27,303 nt of DNA from an uncultured Lachnospiraceae bacterium (GTDB taxonomy: Bacteria > Bacillota_A > Clostridia > Lachnospirales > Lachnospiraceae), in NCBI GenBank assembly GCA_910588595.1, contig CAJUQU010000019.1, positions 1 to 27,303 on the forward strand. Reading direction: 5' to 3'. The notes under the pieces are model-generated. The model was given only the letters and a program-made list of their open reading frames with translations, made no database searches and had not been told where the DNA came from. This document shows positions 18,070-25,682 of this stretch, piece after piece (position 1 is the stretch's first letter; each line of letters opens with the position of its first letter). The position numbers and the translations under genes are program-made.

Positions 18070-18081
18070 AGCGCTCGATTA

Positions 18082-19122
18082 TTATAACCGCAATTCCGCG
18101 ATCAGGCTGAGCATCTCATAGTGTCTTAATTCTTCTTTGAGGGCGGCTCTGTCAATGCTTAGTGTGAAGTCTTCGAGGGACTGCGCGATGGGGATATCGT
18201 CCTTCATCTTGGCGAGCTGGTAGCTCAGATAGACCGTCTCTTTATTTTCTTTCAGCGCATTTAACGGGCTGCGGCCTATGCCAAGATTGTTCTTCCAGAA
18301 GTCGGACAGCGCCTTCTCTTTTTTCTTATTGCCCTCGCAGTCCTCGATCGCCGCGTAGATCGCATCGAGGGAACCGTACTCGTTCACGAGCGGGGCAGCT
18401 GCAGAGGATACGCCCTTGCAGCCGGGAATACCGTCCCCGGAATCGCCTGTGATCGAAAGCAGTGTGACGATATTTTCGGGGTATACGCCCACCTCGGAGT
18501 AGACGATATCGGCGGTGTACTCAAAGATTCCTGCCGGCAGCGAAGTGTATCCGTTTTTTCCTGCGCAGAGTCCGTACCGCTGCTGCATGTCCTTGACTTT
18601 TTCCTTGTCGGTGACGCGCCACAGTCTGGTGTGATCGCCCACCAGTTGGAAATAGTCGTGATCCTTTGTGAGCAGATCAATCTCAAGCTCCGGCGATTCG
18701 AATTTTCTGACGAGGGATGCTGCGAAATCGTCTGCCTCATAATCCTTGTCCATGAGCACCTGACAGCCTATCTTCTGCAGCAGGTTTTCCATGGCGATGA
18801 ACTGTTCCCTCAAAGGTGCAGGCGCCTCCTTGCGGTTTGCCTTGTAGGAGTCCGCGCCCAGGACAGTGCGCCGGAACGTGTCGCGCGACACGTCAAAGGC
18901 GACGGCAATGTAGTCCGGCCTCGCTTTCTTGTAGAGTGATACCAGGGTTTTGAGCATGGTGAAGAGAGCGTTTGTGTACACTCCCTTGGAGGTCTGCAGG
19001 ATCTCGGAGTAGTGCTTTTCCTTCTCCTCGTCCGTCTTTGCGTAGAGCACGGATTTGGGCAGGTTGCCGTAGTATGAAGTGCTGAGCATCGAGGAACCGT
19101 CAATAATCAAGAATTTTTTCAT
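18082..19122 (-). CDS. Free-standing 5'-3' exonuclease (PolA N-terminal/flap nuclease-like)
   Basis: The start at MKKFLIIDGSS is chosen because AAGGAGAC lies just upstream on the minus strand; the frame is open 30 codons further. The 346-residue protein has the PIN-like and helix-hairpin-helix layout of this family: IIDGSSML at the N-terminus, FDVSRDTFRR with SYKANRKEAPAPLREQF, DKDYEADDFAA, LTKDHDYFQLV and ITGDSGDGIPGCKGVS. The acidic metal-binding residues appear kept. It probably removes RNA primers or flaps, or helps in repair. It lies 68 nt downstream of the ABC-F gene on the same strand and is presumably co-transcribed. No polymerase domain is attached. Residues near the HhH region differ from the usual GDSSDNIPGVxGIG, so substrate preference is uncertain. 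Confidence 0.88.
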   Translation of the reverse strand: MKKFLIIDGSSMLSTSYYGNLPKSVLYAKTDEEKEKHYSEILQTSKGVYTNALFTMLKTLVSLYKKARPDYIAVAFDVSRDTFRRTVLGADSYKANRKEAPAPLREQFIAMENLLQKIGCQVLMDKDYEADDFAASLVRKFESPELEIDLLTKDHDYFQLVGDHTRLWRVTDKEKVKDMQQRYGLCAGKNGYTSLPAGIFEYTADIVYSEVGVYPENIVTLLSITGDSGDGIPGCKGVSSAAAPLVNEYGSLDAIYAAIEDCEGNKKKEKALSDFWKNNLGIGRSPLNALKENKETVYLSYQLAKMKDDIPIAQSLEDFTLSIDRAALKEELRHYEMLSLIAELRL

Positions 19123-19143
19123 TTCTAATGTCTCCTTTTTTCT

Positions 19144-19161
19144 AGGAACACGATAGTTCCT
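19144..19161 (-). repeat. Small hairpin before the exonuclease ribosome site
   Basis: AGGAAC (19144-19149) and GTTCCT (19156-19161) pair across ACGATA. In the minus-strand message the hairpin comes shortly before the AAGGAGAC ribosome site of the exonuclease gene. No U-run follows in that direction, so a terminator is unlikely. Confidence 0.4.
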
Positions 19162-19190
19162 GATATACTTTGAAGTGGATGGAGGGGAGC

Positions 19191-21095
19191 TTATTCGGAT
19201 AACACTTCCCATTTGGAGTAGAGTTCTTCTAGTTCGGCTTCGATGCGCTCTTTTTCCGCAGCGATCTCCTGCAGTCTTGCCGAGTTTGTGGCGATCCCGG
19301 GTTGCGACATCTCCTCGTCGAGCCCGGCGCTTTTTGCTTCGAGTGCCTCGATGCGCTCCTCACATTTTTTCAGGTCATTTGCCCGCTTGCGCAGCAGTGC
19401 CTGGTTTTCTTTCTGCTCTTTCCAGTCAAGCTTTTGTGCGGAGGGCTCCTCCGCATCTGCAGCGGGGGCAGTTTCCGATACTGGTGTCAGGATTTCCTTT
19501 TTTTCAAGATAGTAGTCATAATTTCCGATATAGTTGACAAACTCCTGGTGCGTGAGCTCGAGGATGCGGCTTGCCGTCTTGTTGATAAAATACCGGTCGT
19601 GCGAGACGTAGAGAACAGTACCTTCGTAGGCATTCAGCGCTGTCTCGAGGATTTCCTTTGACGTGATGTCAAGGTGGTTTGTCGGCTCATCGAGGATAAG
19701 GAAGTTCGCCTCGGACAGCATGAGTTTTGCCAGGGACACGCGGCCGCGCTCGCCGCCGCTCAGCGCGCTGATCTTTTTAAAGACGTCCTCACCAGTGAAC
19801 AGAAATGCTGCGAGGGTGTTTCGGATCTCTGTGTTGGTCAGGTATGGGTAGTCGTCGCTGATCTCTTCGAACAATGTCTTATCCATATGTAATACATGAT
19901 GTTCCTGATCATAGTACCCGATCTCGACATTCGCCCCGAGTCTGATCGTACCGCTGTCCATGGGAACCAATTCATTAATGATCTTTAGGAGCGTGGTCTT
20001 GCCTGTCCCGTTGTCCCCGATGATGGCAACGTGTTCTCCGCGCTTGATCTCGAAGGAAACATTTTCAAACAGCTTGTGGCTGTCAAAGCTCTTGGAAAGC
20101 GATTCGACCTGCATGACATCATTGCCGCTGGTTTTATGCGGCGTGAGAGTCAGCTTCATGTCGGCTCTGACCTCGGCGGGTTTTTCAAGGCGCTCGATCT
20201 TGTCCAGCATCTTCTCGCGGCTCTCTGCGCGCCGGATCGATTTCTCGCGGTTAAACTGCTTTAACTTGTCGATGACCTCTTCCTGATGCTTGATCTCGCG
20301 CTGTTGATTCAGGTAAGCATTCATCTGCTCGGTGCGCAGATGTTCTTTTTGAATGGCATAGTCTGAGTAGTTTCCGCCAAAGGAGGATACGACACCATTG
20401 TCGATCTCGATGATCTTAGTGGCGATCTTGTCCAGAAAGTACCGGTCGTGCGAGACGATGATGACAGCGCCCTTGTAATTAAGGAGATATGTCTCGAGCC
20501 ACGCGATCGAGTTGAGGTCAAGGTGGTTGGTGGGCTCGTCGAGCATGATCAGGTCGGGTCTCTGCAGGAGCAGCTTTCCGAGCGCCACGCGCGTCTTCTG
20601 ACCGCCGGAGAGCGTGGCGACCTTCTTGCCAAATTCGTCCTCCTGGAAGCCGAGACCCTTTAATATGCCGGTGATCTCGCTCTTGCAGGCATAGCCGTTG
20701 ATGTCCTCGAAGCGATGGGTCATGTTCGCGTATTTTTTGAGCAGAAGATCGAGCTTGCCGCCGGAAGCGGTTTTCATGTCAGCTTCCGTCTGACGGATCG
20801 CGGACTCAAGATCGAGAACTTCCTGTTTGACAGTGAGCAGCTCGTCAAAGATCGTGTTCTCGCTGTCCACAGCCTGATGCTGCGCCAGATAGCCAAAGCT
20901 CTTGCCCTTTGCGAGTGTCACACATCCCGCGTCGGCAGGGAGTTTGCCGGTGATGATCCTGAGCAGGGTAGTCTTGCCTGCTCCGTTGATGCCGACGATC
21001 GCAGCTTTTTCGTAGTCCTCTATATGAAAGGAAGCGTTTTTGATGACATGATTGTCAACAAAAGTTTTGTCTATGTTATTGCATGATAAAATCAT
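19191..21095 (-). CDS. ABC-F family ATPase (YdiF/Uup-like)
   Basis: The start MILSCNNIDKTF is preferred because AAGGAGGAG lies 6 nt upstream; an in-frame ATG six codons earlier is covered by that ribosome site. The 634-residue protein has two ABC domains and no membrane segment. Walker A motifs are GINGAGKTT (about 36-44) and GDNGTGKTT (about 355-363). The signatures are LSGGQKTRVALGKLL and LSGGERGRVSLAKLM, and each Walker B has LDEPTNHLD. The linker between domains is long, basic and helical (about 230-305), as in ribosome-binding ABC-F proteins. A coiled-coil C-terminal extension (about 550-630) is like that of YdiF and Uup. It most likely acts on the ribosome; whether it gives antibiotic resistance cannot be told from sequence. 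It has its own promoter and an unusual leader. Confidence 0.93.
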   Translation of the reverse strand: MILSCNNIDKTFVDNHVIKNASFHIEDYEKAAIVGINGAGKTTLLRIITGKLPADAGCVTLAKGKSFGYLAQHQAVDSENTIFDELLTVKQEVLDLESAIRQTEADMKTASGGKLDLLLKKYANMTHRFEDINGYACKSEITGILKGLGFQEDEFGKKVATLSGGQKTRVALGKLLLQRPDLIMLDEPTNHLDLNSIAWLETYLLNYKGAVIIVSHDRYFLDKIATKIIEIDNGVVSSFGGNYSDYAIQKEHLRTEQMNAYLNQQREIKHQEEVIDKLKQFNREKSIRRAESREKMLDKIERLEKPAEVRADMKLTLTPHKTSGNDVMQVESLSKSFDSHKLFENVSFEIKRGEHVAIIGDNGTGKTTLLKIINELVPMDSGTIRLGANVEIGYYDQEHHVLHMDKTLFEEISDDYPYLTNTEIRNTLAAFLFTGEDVFKKISALSGGERGRVSLAKLMLSEANFLILDEPTNHLDITSKEILETALNAYEGTVLYVSHDRYFINKTASRILELTHQEFVNYIGNYDYYLEKKEILTPVSETAPAADAEEPSAQKLDWKEQKENQALLRKRANDLKKCEERIEALEAKSAGLDEEMSQPGIATNSARLQEIAAEKERIEAELEELYSKWEVLSE

Positions 21096-21125
21096 GGGAA
21101 TCTCCTCCTTCAAATGTTCATTTGC

Positions 21126-21255
21126 TTAGGAGCTGTAGGAAAAGAACTGATACAGATTGCGCTGGATATTTCTTCGAGGTGAAATTGCTAAAGCAATTGT
21201 CAATCAGAGAAATAGACAAGTTAAGATGTGTCAGTTATTTTTCTACAGCTCCTTA
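21126..21255 (-). repeat. 130-bp element bounded by 25-bp inverted repeats, forms the ABC-F leader
   Basis: The arms 21126-21150 and 21231-21255 match as inverted repeats in 22 of 25 positions, with the core AGGAGCTGTAG exact and the inner AACTGA exact. An inner small hairpin AATTGC/GCAATT lies at about 21184-21197. The minus-strand promoter at 21259-21287 would start transcription at the outer edge, so the whole element is the 5' leader of the ABC-F gene. TTA flanks both ends of GGAGCTGTAG...CTACAGCTCC and could be a 3-bp target duplication, which leaves a miniature transposable element as a second reading. Confidence 0.75.
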
Positions 21256-21258
21256 CCT

Positions 21259-21287
21259 ATTATAAAAGAGAATGGAAATAAAATCAA
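21259..21287 (-). promoter_or_regulatory. Sigma-A promoter of the ABC-F gene
   Basis: On the minus strand TTGATT (21287-21282), a 17-bp spacer and TATAAT (21264-21259) form a good promoter. Transcription should start near 21252, leaving a leader of about 155 nt before the ABC-F start codon. Confidence 0.75.
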
Positions 21288-21311
21288 TCGGAAACACAAT
21301 CGGAAAAAGAA

Positions 21312-21340
21312 TTGACAATCATTTAACAATATTGTATAAT
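21312..21340 (+). promoter_or_regulatory. rex promoter with overlapping Rex operator
   Basis: TTGACA (21312-21317), a 17-bp spacer and TATAAT (21335-21340) are full consensus. The 18-bp TTGACAATCATTTAACAA (21312-21329) matches the Rex box TTGTTAANNNNTTAACAA with two mismatches, both in the left half. It covers the -35 box and most of the spacer, as expected for an autorepressed redox regulator. Confidence 0.88.
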
Positions 21341-21428
21341 ACAGTTTATATATTTTGTTATTTTTTTGGCATATTGTATACGAACAATGCATTACCTGAA
21401 GGTAATTGACATGTGGAGGTTAGAGATC

Positions 21429-22055
21429 GTGGATGATAAGGTTATATCGCAGGCGGTCGTTGCCAGGCTTCCGAGATACTACAGGTATCTTGGGGAGCTC
21501 AAAGACAGCGGCATCGAGAGGATATCATCTCAGGATTTGAGTAAGTTGATGAAAGTCACCGCGTCGCAGATCAGGCAGGACTTTAACAACTTTGGTGGTT
21601 TTGGGCAACAGGGGTACGGCTACAATGTGGAATATCTGTACAATGAGATCGCTAAGATACTTGGTTTGGATAAATCCTATAACCTGATCATCGTGGGTGC
21701 GGGGAATCTCGGGCAGGCGCTTGCCAACTATATGAATTTTGAGCGCAGGGGATTTATCGTCAAAGGCATTTTTGACAAGAACCCTGTATTGTATGGAAAC
21801 GAGCTCCGCGGGATCGCAGTTCAGCCGGTGGAGCAGATCGAGCGGTTTGTCAGGGAAAACGATATTGACATCGCGGTGCTCACGATACCGAAGGAGGGCG
21901 CTGTAAAGGCGGCGGAGCTGCTTGTCAGATGCGATATCAAGGCAATCTGGAATTTTGCGCATGTGGACTTAAATGTACCGGAGAGTATTGTGGTTGAGAA
22001 TGTACATCTCTCAGATAGTCTTATGAAATTATCGTACGGCATCGCGAACCAATAA
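21429..22055 (+). CDS. rex: Redox-sensing transcriptional repressor Rex
   Basis: The start is set at GTG 21429, 9 nt after GGAGG, which gives 208 residues, the usual Rex length; upstream in-frame ATGs at 21366, 21387 and 21411 lack good ribosome sites. The N-terminal winged helix begins with the family signature ARLPRYYRYLGEL (12-24) and includes SQIRQDFNNFGGFGQQGYGY. The Rossmann fold carries GAGNLG (90-95) for NAD(H) binding. Rex represses fermentation and NADH-reoxidation genes when NADH/NAD+ is low and lets go when NADH is high. It has a Rex box on its own promoter. A gene for an unknown coiled-coil protein follows within 40 nt. Confidence 0.96.
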   Translation: MDDKVISQAVVARLPRYYRYLGELKDSGIERISSQDLSKLMKVTASQIRQDFNNFGGFGQQGYGYNVEYLYNEIAKILGLDKSYNLIIVGAGNLGQALANYMNFERRGFIVKGIFDKNPVLYGNELRGIAVQPVEQIERFVRENDIDIAVLTIPKEGAVKAAELLVRCDIKAIWNFAHVDLNVPESIVVENVHLSDSLMKLSYGIANQ

Positions 22056-22091
22056 AAGCGAAGCTGCTATGATCAAACGGGGGTTATGGTT

Positions 22092-22748
22092 ATGGATATA
22101 GAACAGGGGGACGAGGTCTTTCGTGAGGCACTGATCGGCAAGAAGATTCCGGTGTTGACGCTGGACAATCAGTGGCACAGGCTTTTTACGCAGACGGGCG
22201 CCAATGAGGAGATCCGGCGGCTCGAGGGCGATCTCAACGAGATCCTCAAGCGGCAGGGAAAGCTCAACACCGAGTTAAAGAGCCTTTCTGCGTTTAAGAA
22301 GAAACTCATGCAGGAGATCGTGTCGATCATGGAGCTTCCTGACAGTCCTGCGAAAGAGAAGAAGATGGCGGAGAACAAGCGCATGATCGAGGAGTCCAAC
22401 CAGAAGATGGACGACTACAATGATGAGCTGATGGACATTCCAAAGCAGATCGACGAGGCGAATTTTGCGCTGATGCTGGCTTCGATGCGGATGTGTTACA
22501 GCAGGATCCGGCAGAATGTCAAGGAGATCGATGAGATCAATCAGTGGGTGTCTGACTTCAAGGTACAGCTCAAGAAAAAGATCATCTTAAAGCAGCAGAA
22601 AGAGATCTGGAATGACGAGATGTACAATTATATGCATTCGATCTTTGGCCCTGATGTGATCGATATGTTCGATATGAAATATAATCCTCAGAATGTGCTC
22701 AATAAGGAAAAAGATCTGATCAACCAAAAAACTCCCAAGCAGGAATAA
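22092..22748 (+). CDS. Coiled-coil protein of unknown function downstream of rex
   Basis: ATG 22092 is preferred because GGGGG lies 8 nt upstream; ATG 22086 is only 2 nt away from it. The 218-residue protein has no signal peptide or membrane segment. Residues about 36-90 and 93-180 are rich in Glu, Lys, Leu, Ile and Met with heptad-like spacing, which suggests two antiparallel coiled-coil helices. The N-terminus has a short structured stretch (IPVLTLDNQWHRLF), and the C-terminus ends in a polar segment after FGPDVIDMFDMKYNPQNV. I recognise no named family. It shares a transcript with rex (36 nt gap) and ends in a terminator that overlaps its stop codon. A cytoplasmic structural or scaffolding role is possible, no more. 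Confidence 0.75.
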   Translation: MDIEQGDEVFREALIGKKIPVLTLDNQWHRLFTQTGANEEIRRLEGDLNEILKRQGKLNTELKSLSAFKKKLMQEIVSIMELPDSPAKEKKMAENKRMIEESNQKMDDYNDELMDIPKQIDEANFALMLASMRMCYSRIRQNVKEIDEINQWVSDFKVQLKKKIILKQQKEIWNDEMYNYMHSIFGPDVIDMFDMKYNPQNVLNKEKDLINQKTPKQE

Positions 22749-22767
22749 CTGTTTTGGAGTTTTTTTT
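22726..22767 (+). terminator. Terminator of the rex unit, overlapping the CDS end
   Basis: AAAAAACTCC (22726-22735) pairs with GGAGTTTTTT (22756-22765) and the T-run continues to 22767. The last codons and the TAA of the coiled-coil gene lie inside the left arm and loop. Confidence 0.85.
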
Positions 22768-22779
22768 CGCTGGCGGATG

Positions 22780-22788
22780 TGATATACT
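22780..22788 (+). promoter_or_regulatory. Candidate extended -10 promoter of nnr-alr
   Basis: TGATATACT gives a TG extension plus TATACT, with no good -35 (only a T-run at 22760-22765). It is supported mainly by the terminator just upstream, which means the following genes need a promoter here. Confidence 0.4.
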
Positions 22789-22815
22789 AGAGCGTGTATC
22801 TTTCATACACGCTCT
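22789..22815 (+). promoter_or_regulatory. 11-bp inverted repeat at the expected nnr transcription start
   Basis: AGAGCGTGTAT (22789-22799) and ATACACGCTCT (22805-22815) are exact complements around CTTTC. The repeat abuts the candidate -10 box and would cover the start site. It may be an operator or a 5' stabilising hairpin. The following GATTTGTATAAA is too poor in T for a strong terminator. Confidence 0.55.
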
Positions 22816-22849
22816 GATTTGTATAAATAAGGGAAAGGCTGGGAGGCTT

Positions 22850-24379
22850 ATGGAACATGTGTTGACATCAGCGGAGATGAAAGCCAGTGACAGGGCAGCG
22901 ACCGAGGAGTACGGCATCGGTCCGCTTGTCCTGATGGAGCGCGCCGCGCTGCAGACAGTCCGGATGATCCTTGACAGATATGGAACAGATATCTACGTCG
23001 GCGTGATGGCGGGAAGCGGCAATAACGGCGGTGATGGGATCGCCGTAGCGCGAATCCTGCAGGAGCATGGGATACGCGCCGAGATCAATATGGTAGGGGA
23101 GCTGTCGAAGCTGTCACCGGAGACTGCCTCCCAGCTTGAGACTGCCAAAAAATTAAATCTTCCGATCCATTACGGAGTGGGCAGCGTGCTGTATGATGTG
23201 ATCGTTGACGCCGTATTTGGCATTGGCATCACCCGGAATGTAGAGGGAAAGTACCGCAAAGCCGTCGAGGCGATGAATGCCTCAAAGGCGAAGATCGTGG
23301 CGGTGGATATCCCGTCCGGGGTGAATGCAGATGACGGGCGCATCATGGGGTGTGCTGTAAAAGCTGACATTACGGTCACTTTTGCGTACAGAAAACTTGG
23401 GTTGATGCTGTACCCGGGAGCCTCGTGTGCCGGGGAGGTGGTCTGCGTTCCGATCGGTATTCCGGGGGCAGTGACAGCAAACAAGCGGTCGGGAGTCGTC
23501 ACGTTCACGGACTGGAAGAAGGACCTGCATTTTCCGGGGAGAAACCCGTCGGGCAACAAGGGGACATTCGGGAAGGTGCTGCTGGTTGCGGGAAGCAGGA
23601 ATATGGGCGGAGCGTGTCTGCTGTCCGCGCTGAGCGCATATCGGACAGGTGCCGGGATGGTGCGGATCTTCACAGCGGCACAGAACCGAGAAGGGCTGCT
23701 CAAAAAGCTTCCGGAGGCGATCGTAGATACGTATGAGGATGATACGGATTCAGAGATCACACAGGAGGAGTCCGGGACACTGTTATCCGGACTGGAGTGG
23801 GCGGATATCGTGGCTGTCGGTCCTGGGATCTCCATGTCGGCAAAGGCGCGGTCGATCCTGGCAGTGCTGCTGACCCGGTGTGTCAAGCCCGTGGTCATCG
23901 ACGCGGACGCGCTGAATATCCTGTCACAGAGCGCAGAATTATTAGGGCTTTACGCTTTCGGATACAGGAAAAATGACAGTGATGTCATATTTACGCCGCA
24001 TCTGGGGGAGTTTTCCAGGCTGATGCAGTGCCCTGTCGCAGAGATCAAGAAAGATATGATAGCCAGCTGTAAGGCATTTACCAGAAAATATGACGTGTCT
24101 CTCGTGTGCAAGGATGCCCGGACGCTCGTCTCGAAAAGGGGAAAGCTGACCTACCTCAACGCCAGTGGAAACGACGGCATGGCGACGGCAGGTTCGGGGG
24201 ATGTGCTGACAGGGATCATAGCGGGGCTTCTGGCGCAGGGATACAGTGGCTTCGAGGCAGCAGTGATGGGGACTTACGCGCATGGTATAGCAGGCGATAT
24301 CGCAAGGGCGAAGACATCTGCATATTATATCATGGCGCAGGACATCATCAAATCGCTTGGGGATATCGAGAAGGAATAG
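22850..24379 (+). CDS. nnr: Bifunctional NAD(P)HX epimerase/dehydratase
   Basis: The start MEHVLTSAEM fits the family and follows GGGAGG; the frame is open upstream but that part overlaps the inverted repeat and shows no family similarity. The 509-residue protein has an N-terminal YjeF_N epimerase domain (about 1-215) with MAGSGNNGGDGIAVAR and VAVDIPSGVNADDG. The C-terminal domain (about 225-505) is a ribokinase-like ADP-dependent dehydratase with NKGTFGKVLLVAGS, DADALNIL and the nucleotide-binding ATAGSGDVLTGIIAGL. Together they repair hydrated NADH and NADPH in the cytoplasm. It is followed 25 nt later by alr, the gene order common in Firmicutes. Confidence 0.95.
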   Translation: MEHVLTSAEMKASDRAATEEYGIGPLVLMERAALQTVRMILDRYGTDIYVGVMAGSGNNGGDGIAVARILQEHGIRAEINMVGELSKLSPETASQLETAKKLNLPIHYGVGSVLYDVIVDAVFGIGITRNVEGKYRKAVEAMNASKAKIVAVDIPSGVNADDGRIMGCAVKADITVTFAYRKLGLMLYPGASCAGEVVCVPIGIPGAVTANKRSGVVTFTDWKKDLHFPGRNPSGNKGTFGKVLLVAGSRNMGGACLLSALSAYRTGAGMVRIFTAAQNREGLLKKLPEAIVDTYEDDTDSEITQEESGTLLSGLEWADIVAVGPGISMSAKARSILAVLLTRCVKPVVIDADALNILSQSAELLGLYAFGYRKNDSDVIFTPHLGEFSRLMQCPVAEIKKDMIASCKAFTRKYDVSLVCKDARTLVSKRGKLTYLNASGNDGMATAGSGDVLTGIIAGLLAQGYSGFEAAVMGTYAHGIAGDIARAKTSAYYIMAQDIIKSLGDIEKE

Positions 24380-24404
24380 ACTTATGGCAGCAGGGGGAAT
24401 AAGC

Positions 24405-25544
24405 ATGAGACACTACGACAGGGCATGGGCGGAGGTTGATCTTCACGCCCTGCAGTATAATATAGAATGTATCAAGGACCACATCGATCAAGGAACCAGG
24501 ATCATAGCCGTGATCAAGACGGACGGGTACGGACATGGCGCCAGCCAGATCGCGAGGGTGCTCGAGGATGAGGAACAGGTGTGGGGTTATGCAGTTGCCA
24601 CGGCGGAGGAGGCATTCTCGCTGAGAGAGTGTCAGGTGCAGAAACCGATATTGATACTGGGGTATACGTTTCCATACAGCTATGAACAGATGATCCGGGA
24701 TGAGATACGATCCACGGTGTTTACGTATGAGGCGGCAAAGGAATTGTCAGACACCGCCGCCGCGGCAGCAAAAAAATGCAAGATACATCTCAAGATCGAT
24801 ACAGGCATGACCAGGATCGGCATTCACCCTGACGATGAGGGAGTGGAGCTGATCAGCCAGATCGCGGGCCTTCCCGGGCTTGAGATCGAGGGGATTTTTA
24901 CGCATTTTGCGACGGCGGACGAGGCGGACAGGACAAAGGCATATCACCAGATGAAGCTCTTTGGGGAATATGCCGACAGGGTTGAGCGCAGGCTGGGGAT
25001 CAGGATCCCGATGAGGCATTGTTCAAACAGTGCAGGTATCGCTGAGATGCCGGAGGCAAATATGGACGCGGTGCGGGCTGGGATCATCCTGTATGGGTTA
25101 TGGCCGTCCGATGAGGTTCAGGCTGATGGGAAGATACAGCTTCAGCCAATGCTTTCCCTAAGATCAAGAGTTGTGTATGTCAGGACTGTTCCGGAAGGGC
25201 AGGAGATCAGTTACGGCGGTACATACACCACGACAAGGGACACGGTGGTTGCGACGGTCTGTATCGGTTATGGCGATGGATATCCGAGAAGCCTCTCCAA
25301 TCGTGGTCATGTGCTCGTACAGGGGCAGAGGGCGCCGATCGTTGGACGTGTGTGTATGGATCAGTTTATGATCGATGTCACGGATATTGATCTGCCGGTG
25401 CGCGTGGGGGATCAAGTGACACTGATCGGAAGGGATGGTGATGCGTGCATCACGATGGAGGAGCTGGGGGCATTATCGGGCAGGTTCAACTATGAACTTG
25501 CCTGCGATATCGGGAAACGGATTCCGAGGATCTATAATTTGTGA
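24405..25544 (+). CDS. alr: Alanine racemase
   Basis: ATG 24405 is chosen because GGGGG lies 7 nt upstream and the family usually begins a few residues before AWAEVDL; ATG 24384 is possible. The 379-residue protein has the PLP-binding lysine Lys38 in AVIKTDGYGHG. It also has KIDTGMTRIGI in the barrel, the HCSNSAG segment, the ISYGGTY motif with the second catalytic residue (Tyr), and IGYGDGYPR. It interconverts L- and D-alanine for peptidoglycan. It is probably co-transcribed with nnr and possibly with mazF. Length and motifs are complete. Confidence 0.96.
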   Translation: MRHYDRAWAEVDLHALQYNIECIKDHIDQGTRIIAVIKTDGYGHGASQIARVLEDEEQVWGYAVATAEEAFSLRECQVQKPILILGYTFPYSYEQMIRDEIRSTVFTYEAAKELSDTAAAAAKKCKIHLKIDTGMTRIGIHPDDEGVELISQIAGLPGLEIEGIFTHFATADEADRTKAYHQMKLFGEYADRVERRLGIRIPMRHCSNSAGIAEMPEANMDAVRAGIILYGLWPSDEVQADGKIQLQPMLSLRSRVVYVRTVPEGQEISYGGTYTTTRDTVVATVCIGYGDGYPRSLSNRGHVLVQGQRAPIVGRVCMDQFMIDVTDIDLPVRVGDQVTLIGRDGDACITMEELGALSGRFNYELACDIGKRIPRIYNL

Positions 25545-25682
25545 ATATGAATAAAATATGCATCACGATTGTATAAAAATTTCTCTGCTGGAAAAAATAG
25601 TAGCATACAGGATAATTGTTCAGACAGGTCAAAGGGACTGAATGGTTATCATACATGATTTATCTGACAGGAGTGTATGACT

